Positions 56,935 through 64,000 of a stretch of 64,000 nt of DNA are shown piece by piece. Below the pieces are notes generated by a model. The model saw only the letters and a list, made by a program, of their open reading frames with translations, had not been told where the DNA came from and searched no databases. The position numbers and the translations under genes were made by a program. This DNA is from Podocnemis expansa. Lineage: Eukaryota > Chordata > Testudines > Podocnemididae. Position 1 is the stretch's first letter; each line of letters opens with the position of its first letter. Location: assembly GCA_007922195.1 (NCBI GenBank), contig ML682067.1:8471418-8535417 (forward strand). Reading direction: 5' to 3'.

Positions 56935-59835
56935 AATCAGCTTGTTATCTTAGCCTGTACAAGAACTCAAGAAGTCTGGGAACCAAGGAGGAATAATTGG
57001 AACTCCCTGGCACACTTGAGGAACTATAATGTTATTGGAACAACATAGCATTGGAGGGGGTAACTCACTTGACTGAAGCACTGTCATGGATGGGTGTAAA
57101 CTGTTCAGGAAGGACAAGAGGGGGGAGGGGAGAGGTGGAGGAGTTACACTGTATGTAAGAGCAAAACGATGGCTCAGGGCTGCCGTATGAAACAAGAAAA
57201 GCCTACTGGGAGTCTGAGTTAAGTTTAGAGGCGAGGGCAACAAAGGCAGTTTCATGGTGGGCATCTGCTATAGGCCATGAGACCAGGAGGACAAGGTAGA
57301 CAAGACTTTCTTCAGACAGCTAATGAAAATTTCCAGATCACCAGCCTTGGATCTCATGGGTGGACTTCAATCACCTTAACATCTGCTAGGAGAACAATAC
57401 AGCAGTGCACAAACAATTCAGGACGTTTTTGGAGAGTGTTGAAAACAGCTTCCTGGTACAAGTGCTGGAAGAGCCAACTAGAAGCCATTCAACTCTTGAC
57501 CAAACACAGAAGAATTGATAGGGGAAGTAGAAGTGGATGGCAACCTGGGCAGCAGTGACCATGGCATGGTCAAATTTGAAAAAGGAAGAAAGGAGAGCAG
57601 CAGAATGCAGACCTTGGACTTCAAAAAAGTAGATTGTTAACTTTCTCAGGCAATAAATGGACAGGATCCCCCTAAGAGGGAAAGTAGTCCACAATAGCTT
57701 GTTGTATTTTAAATACACATGATGAAAGGCACAAAAAAATCCCATACACAGAAAAAATAGCAAATGTGGCAGATGACTGGCTTGGCTTAACAAAAACAAC
57801 TTCAGTGATCTTAAAAACAAAAAGGCAGATTACAAGAAATGGAAGCTTGAGCAGACAGCTAGGGAGAAGTATAAAGATAGTGCCTGAGCACGCAGGAATG
57901 ATATCAGAAAGGCCAAACCACAATTGGAGTTGGAGCTAACAAGGGACATGAAAAATGACAAGAACGGTTTCTACAGATACATTAGCAACAAGAAGATGAT
58001 AATGGAAAGTGTGGGCCTCTTACTGAATGGGGGAGACAACCTACTGACAGATGATGTAGAAAAGGCTGAAGTACTCAATGCTTTTTTTGCCTCTGTGACC
58101 TCCCCCCAATCGCCTTGAGTTTTCAAAGATAATGGTCAATGGCTCTGCAATCACATCAGCCATTATTTTTGAAAACTTGTGAAGATTGGGAGGAGCGGGG
58201 TCGCAGATGATTGGAAAAATGCAAATATAGTACCCATCTTTAAAGAAGGGAAAAAGAAGGAGCCAGAGAACTAAAGAACAGTCAGCTTCACCTCAGTCCT
58301 TGAAGAATCCATCTGAAGTGCTTAGAAGAAAGGAAGGTGATTGGGCAGGGGCATCACTGGGGTAAAAAAATATTTGGGGCATAGCCCTCCCTTGTGGTGA
58401 CCCACCCCCAGCAGGCCCCGCTAGCCACCAGCACTCTGGGCCCAATGGGGCCCCAGGCCTAGTCAGCGCACCAGTCACAGCTGTCTGCAGCCCTAGCCCC
58501 AATCCGGTCACCAGGCAGATTCGGCTCACCAGCCACTGCCACTGCCCCAAGCCAAGCCAGCTCACCAGCCACTGCTGCCACCTGCAGACCTGGGTCTGAT
58601 CTGGGATACCAGTCACTGCCTGCGGCCCCGGGCTCAATCCAGTCCTGGGCCAAGCCAGCTTGCTAGCTGCTGCCCATGGCCCTGGGCCCAATTTGGCCCC
58701 AGGCCCATCCAGCACACTAGCTGTCACCACCTATGGCCGTGGACCTGATGCAGCCTTGGCCAAAGTGGCTTGCCGACTGCCACCACCTGCAGCCCTGGGC
58801 CTGATCTGGCCCCAGGCTGAGCTGGCCAGCCATCCACTGCTCCCAGGGCTCCCTGCCTCCCCTGCTCCAGGTGCGCCCAGCCCAAGCTCCTCCCTCTCAC
58901 CCACCACTTAGCTGTGCTGTAGTGGGGGAGCCTCCAGATTCTGGCTGTGGCTGGTTCAGATCTCCTGCCCTGACCTCTCCTGGGCTATGAGCCTGGGAGT
59001 GCAGCGGAGTAGGAGATTTAAAATGGCCCTGCTGACCTCTGCTCCACAGTGTGACTCGGGGCACTGCTGGACACATTGGGGGCCCATGACCTCCCCCTCC
59101 CATGCCTTACAGCAGCAACACTGCTGTGACTGAGAACAGTCAGCATGGATTCACCAAGGGCAAGTCTTTCCTGATTGGATATATCTTGACTTTAGCAAAG
59201 CTTTAGATACAGTCTCCTACAGTTTTCTTGTCAGCAAATTAAAAGAGTATAGGTTGGATGAATGGACTAGAAAGTGGATAGAAATCTGATTAGATTATCA
59301 GGCTCTGACAGTGATCAATGGCTTGATGTCTAGCTGGCAGCCAGTATCAAGCAGAGTGTCCCAGAGGTGAGTCATGGGGCCAGATTTGTTCAACATATGT
59401 ATTAAAAAGCTGCAAGATGGAGTGGATTGACCTGCAGCAATCTGATGGATGGCATTAAATTGTGGAGGCGAGGTTGGGGAGAAGTAAATATGCTGGAGGG
59501 TAAGGACAGGACACAGAATGACCTAAACAAATGGGAGGATTGAGCCAAAAGAAATCCGATGAGGTTCAGCAAGGACAAGTGCAGAGTGTAGCACTTGGGA
59601 CAAAAGAATCCCATGCACTGCTACAGACTGGGGATTGACTTTCTAAGCAACAGTTGTGCAGAACAGGAGCTAGGGGTTAATGAACAAGAAGCTGTAATAA
59701 GTCAACAGTTTACCCTTACTGCCAAGAAGGCTAATAGCATATTGGGTTGCATTAGTAGGAGCACTGCCAGCAGATTGAGAGAAGTTATTGTTCCCCTCTA
59801 TCTGATACTGAAAAGACCACATTTGAGGTCTCATC
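56935..59835 (+). mobile_element. CR1 LINE, plus strand, split by a GC-rich insert
   Basis: Decayed ORF2 from the endonuclease ('MDGCKLFRKDKRGEGRGGG' near 57090) through 'LELTRDMKNDKNGFYRYISN' (57924 onward) to RT and the C-terminal 'KKANSILGCISRSTASRLRE' (near 59725). Interrupted at 58334-59127. The 3' end is cut at about 59835, before the CR1 tail. Confidence 0.88.
58334..59127. mobile_element. GC-rich insert in CR1, possible hAT
   Basis: CR1 RT sequence breaks at 'aggtgattg' and resumes at 'gactgagaacagtcag', consistent with an insertion. A left end 'caggggcatcactgggg' and flanks 'ggtgattg'/'tgtgactg' (6 of 8) would fit hAT, but the right terminus is poor. The body (58380-58880) is an imperfect repeat of roughly 65-75 bases with 'gctcaccagccactgc' and 'ctgggccc' words. 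Confidence 0.5.
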
Positions 59836-62534
59836 CATCCCTAATCTTCTGCATCTCTGAATTGACAAGGTCTCTAGTCTGGCTGCCACTGAGCAGCCAC
59901 AAAGAGGTCTAGGATTTATCTACGCCTGGAGTTATTCCTGAATAGCTCCACATGCAGACACTTATTTTAGGGCAACAGTGTCCACACGTCATTCGGGAAT
60001 TGTTATTCCTTTTTAAATTTATTTGCCAGTTTATTAAGGAATAATTTTCATATGTAAACAAGCCCCTGGCCAGTGAAACTGCAGCTCCAATTGGAGACAT
60101 GCTGCGAGGAATGCAGATGAACAAATGCAGTTTCTAAAGGATGATTCTGCTATCCCTGTGGAAGGTGCAGTCTGTCTCCATTAATGGAGATCTACAGGAT
60201 TGGAGGAGGTACAGATTCAAATCTCCATAGCACCCTAAACCTCCCATAAACCTTGCTGATCAGAAAGAATGTTCTGGGAAAACTCAGTGAGGTGTAACTC
60301 ATGACGTTTTGCTCCTTCTGGCCCTCTCCAGTGAGATTTTTTCATGGTAGGCAACTATCTAGACTCACCTTATAGACAATCATATGAGGATATTTTAGAA
60401 CTGCCCCAAAAAACAGAAAAAAATAAATCACAAAAAATTATGAACATAGTCTTTTGTCAAATTTTCAGATTTCAAAAAAAGTCAACCAGCACTATTAATT
60501 CTGTCCACAAAACTCTCCCATCTAAGACCTACTACTAGCAATGGTACTAAGTCAAACAGACGAGATTCTTCTCTCATTTGTACTGGTGCACATCAATTGG
60601 TTAAAAGCAATGAAGGTAGTGCCTCAGTATATAATTAAGGGGCGATGTGGGCTCAGAATATTTAGGATAAGGGCAAAAAAAATAAAACTGCAGCATGCCT
60701 GTTCCTGACAGTAGGTATAGTCAGTATTGAAAACTGAAAGGTATCAGATCCCACAAGACTTGATTGTAACTTACCTGGAAAAGGTTACAGATAACTAAGC
60801 TGCTGAGCTTATGGGTGAAGAGATGTGTTTTATCTAAGGAAACTAATAATTTTCAGTTGAACAGACCTTCGTTATCTTCTAACTTTACATGTATTTCCAA
60901 CCTTAATAGGCTTTCCTCCTGTAATTAGATAGAAAATATTTAGAGAGCCTGTCCTCTTCCTGAATTTTAGGGCACTGAACTGTTGTGAGATGTTCATTTT
61001 CCATGTTCCACTAAAAGCAGAAGTGTACATCCACCAGTAAAAGGGCATCTCCTGATTCTGTATCAAAAACAATCCAATTTCTCTTAACTTAACAATATAG
61101 TTTAAGCATGTTGTAGTATACTTTAGTTGGCCGCCCATTTGTCAGCTTTTGTCTTATGCTCTTCATACAGGGGAAAACCAGAAGAGCAGGTTTCAGCCTT
61201 GTAATGAAACAAGATTTGAATGTCCAGTTTTCACCATTGGTGCTGGTCTATTGCTTTGTTTTTAAGCAGAGGAGTATTGGAGTAGCTTTACTTCTCCTGC
61301 AAAGTTCTCAGCTAGATCCAGCTCTTGGGGTAAAAAATATTTATCCACCTCCTTGCATCCTGTGGCAGCAGAATGTGTGCACACTGAGGAGGAGCCCCAC
61401 TGCCATGTTGCAGAGCCCTTTTCAGACTAAGCTGACTATACAGCAGTGTGCATGAGGTATTTAGAGTGTGTATGGGGCCACACGGGGCATTTGGTTGAAG
61501 CGGTCTCTGCAAAGCAAATTTATATCTGCTCAGCACCCCCTCCCCCCCCGAGGATATCTCCTTCCCTAGTCCTCCACACATCTATCCAGCCTGGAGTACA
61601 GGATTCCTCAAGCAGGATTGTGTTACACACCTGCCTTGAGAACTGCAGAGTGTAATATTCATGGGTTTTTATGCAGGGCGCATAGACAAAGCTGAGGAAG
61701 ATGGTTATTTATTAGAAGCAAGACCTAGACCAAGGGTAGTCATAAGAGGACTGCAGGCCAAGTCTTGACTGCTAGATACTTTCAAATGGACCCCGAAATC
61801 ATTTTATTTATTTATTACCATCATTATTATTAAGGGTTTTTTTTTTAATTTTTTTCTCGTGTCTGGGTCTTGACTATACCTTGACCAAGAAATTTGGATC
61901 TTGACAAAAATAACTGCCTAGCCCTCACTTAGACCCATGGCAAAGTATCTCTCTCCTAGTCCCTGCAAGATAGGAGGGTGCCAGAGCTCTGGTGGTAGCT
62001 AGACCCTGAAATCTATACTATAGTTAAATAGTCCCTGACTCTTTTGACATAGGCCAGGCACGGGTTTTTAATTGCAATATAGACATAGCCTGTGTCACAA
62101 TGAATGCACTTGTGCTCTGCTAGACCAGGTAAAGCCAACTGCCAAGACAGGGTCTCTCAAAGAGATATCCTCACATTGCCCCATTCCAAATAAGCAAACA
62201 TACTACACAACAATATACATACAAATAAAGAAACCTAGTTGCTCACTAACAGTTTTCTATTTGTCTGTGATGTGCCCTGCACACACTTACAGATCAGCAT
62301 GTCATCCCTTCCATCCCTGCATGGTGGTGGCCTGTGACACCCATACTCACTGCTATAGTCTATTCTGTGGATTCCTCAATGACCCTATCGGGTTCTGTCA
62401 CTGAAGAATTGGACACTGCCTCCCTTGCTGTTCTCCCTTCATCCTGGAATTTGATGGAGAGGTCGCCTGTTCTGCCCATCACATACACATATTTGATCAT
62501 GTCGTTGTAAAGGCTCAAGTTTTTGTGACCCTCT
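59836..62534. other. No gene seen; possible MITE end near 59915
   Basis: AT-rich. 'ggatttatctacgcctggag' at about 59910 resembles a diverged 'tgtctacac' terminus. Frames up to 110 codons show no domain. Confidence 0.4.
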
Positions 62535-62940
62535 CAGGGGTATCCAATTTTTTTTCCCAAGGACCAAATCTGCTTTGACTGAATTACTAGAGGGCCAGAC
62601 CCCACCCCCCCCCCCCCCCCGGGGACCCCCCCCCCCACCCCCTACCACCCCCCAAGGCGCACTAAACCCGGGCCCCTCCCCCGGGGGTTCCTTACCCCCC
62701 CCCCCCGGGCCCCTTCCCCAACCTGCCACCTCCCCAAGTCCTTTCACAGACCCACCCACTGGCTTCCTAACCCCTCAGGCCCTTCCCCACCATCTCCCTG
62801 ACCCTCTGAGTCCTTTCCCTGCCTGCCCACTGGCTCCCTGACCCACCAAGCCCATCCCTGCTAGCTCCCCAACCCCCTGAGCCCTTTACATGACCCACCC
62901 GCCAGCTCCCTGACCCCCTGTGCACTTTGGAGTCTTTGAT
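62535..62940. mobile_element. hAT-like fragment with C-runs
   Basis: Begins 'caggggtatccaattttt', an hAT-type terminus, then 'agagggccagacccc'. From 62594 to 62720 the sequence is dominated by C-runs up to about 18 long, a likely site of sequencing or assembly error. It continues with 'ccagctccctgacccc' repeats. No right end seen. Confidence 0.6.
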
Positions 62941-63012
62941 GATGTTTCTCTTTCTGGCATACATACCCATATCCAAACATTATCTGTACATACTTTGGTA
63001 CCTTCAATACCG

Positions 63013-63450
63013 TTATGACAAAGTTTCTCCTCTACCTGAGGGGGTCCTGTGCTTCCCTTTAACAGGGGGTTTGTTTTCCTCAGGCTTCCAGGCCTTGGAA
63101 AGGTCCTTTGCCCCTATGGCAGGGATTTTTCCCTCCCCCCAGTCTTTGTACCTATGGGGCTCTTCCTCACAAGTATTCTGCTCCTTCTCCAGATCTGCCT
63201 GCCTTCCAACCACACCTTGCCTCCTCTCATACACTCCAGTAGCTCTTCTCACTCTCCACTCCAACTACACCCTTTATCTGGAAGTAAGGCTATTTAACAA
63301 GTCCTGGGTGGGGCCTTAATTAGCTCCACATGTGCCAATTAACCTGAAGTAAGCACTGTACAAATACAAGGCAAAAAGGGACTTCCTGTGCCTGGGGCTA
63401 ATATATTGGTTTTCCAGAACTCTCCAGAAACGCTCTGGTCTGCCTTGTCA
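63013..63450 (+). mobile_element. LTR-like repeat
   Basis: Starts 'tatgacaaagtttctcctct' and ends 'gccttgtcaca', an imperfect inverted terminus of the TGTGACAA type. The interior pattern matches an LTR-like repeat common in turtles. No clean target duplication. Confidence 0.5.
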
Positions 63451-63767
63451 CACCATCAAGTATTTGAGGAACACTTCAGATGGAGAACATCACCCAAAAG
63501 GCAGTCTACAAAAAGTAAAGGGTGTGTTAAAAATGCACAGATGTGCACTACCTTTTTCTTAAAGGAAGTGCCAAAATACAGATGATGTAACTGGTGTAGG
63601 GAAATATTTGGCAGCAGCCATTTATCTAAAGATTTCTTCTCTTGTAGGTATAGGAAAAATGTTCCTTTTTTACATATGAGTTGTTTTTGCTCTACAGATA
63701 GATATAATTTCAGTAATTACTAAATAATGGATTCATTCTGTCAGTACTTATATTTTTCTATCACATT

Positions 63768-64000
63768 GGCTGTGTTCACACAGCACTGTTATTTCGAAAC
63801 AACAGAGGTTGTTTCGAAATAAGAATTCTGCTGTTCACACGACGCACAGTTGTTTTGAAACAACAGGAACCCATTGTTTCGAAACAACAGCGTTATTTCA
63901 AAACAAGTTAAACCTTGTTTCTAGGCGAAACAACGTTGTTTTGCAACTGCTGTTTTGAAACAAGGCAGTGCGAACATGTTGTTTCGGAACAAAGTGTTCC
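63768..64000. mobile_element. 'ggctgtgttcacac' element, left part
   Basis: Starts 'ggctgtgttcacacagcac' and contains 'gttatttcgaaacaaca' motifs as in 26814-27588. Runs off the window end. Could be used to estimate what is missing in the gap at 26889. Confidence 0.85.

Noticed and set aside
62439..62841. Proline-rich and glycine-rich frames of about 88-106 codons
   Set aside because: Produced by homopolymer C-runs in a transposon fragment; sequence quality is doubtful there.

Overview
The window looks like intergenic or intronic DNA from a non-avian sauropsid, most probably a turtle. The evidence is the repeat content: many CR1 LINEs of several subfamilies, Penelope-like elements (PLEs) with GIY-YIG endonuclease, hAT and PIF/Harbinger-type short DNA elements, a tRNA-headed SINE with a CR1 tail, an old MIR-type SINE and a Ty3/gypsy relic. 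I found no convincing host exon, rRNA, functional tRNA or CRISPR. Almost every open reading frame that looks like a protein belongs to a transposable element, and all are broken to some degree. A 400-base assembly gap lies at 26889-27288.

Layout. 1-6.7 kb: Harbinger-like inverted-repeat elements and a minus-strand CR1 split by a 902-bp foldback element that itself holds a small PLE. 7.3-10.5 kb: an hAT element, a PLE fragment, a tRNA/CR1 SINE and an LTR-like repeat. 14-17.8 kb: a Harbinger-type element keeping a transposase remnant, a second such element and an old CR1. 17.8-23.3 kb: a large inverted duplication whose inner part is nearly identical between arms while the outer part is diverged; two transposons interrupt only the right arm. 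23.6-28.6 kb: a 110-bp PLE mini-copy, an hAT element, a CR1 3' end and a gapped Harbinger-like element. 29.4-37.7 kb: a three-layer nest in which a gypsy pol gene is split by a nearly complete 4.6-kb CR1 and, about 45 bases on, by a PLE with inverted arms. 38-48.9 kb: hAT, CR1, two LTR-like units, and a second inverted-arm PLE with a clear 12-bp target duplication. 51.8-60 kb: MIR, CR1 ends, a 5'-truncated PLE with RT and GIY-YIG segments, and a plus-strand CR1 split by a GC-rich insert. 62.5-64 kb: a C-run-rich hAT fragment, an LTR-like repeat and a Harbinger-like element leaving the window.

The most interesting signals are (1) PLE 3' regions in eight places (six elements) carrying a structure that resembles a hammerhead ribozyme core, often as inverted pairs whose two arms share private variants; (2) the inverted duplication with a sharp identity step, suggesting gene conversion, and with empty sites in the left arm; (3) the exact reconstruction of insertion order in the gypsy/CR1/PLE nest; (4) a family of 'tgtctacac'-ended elements with 3-bp target duplications, one still carrying a PIF/Harbinger-type transposase segment; and (5) GC-rich minisatellite-like interiors shared by unrelated DNA transposons.
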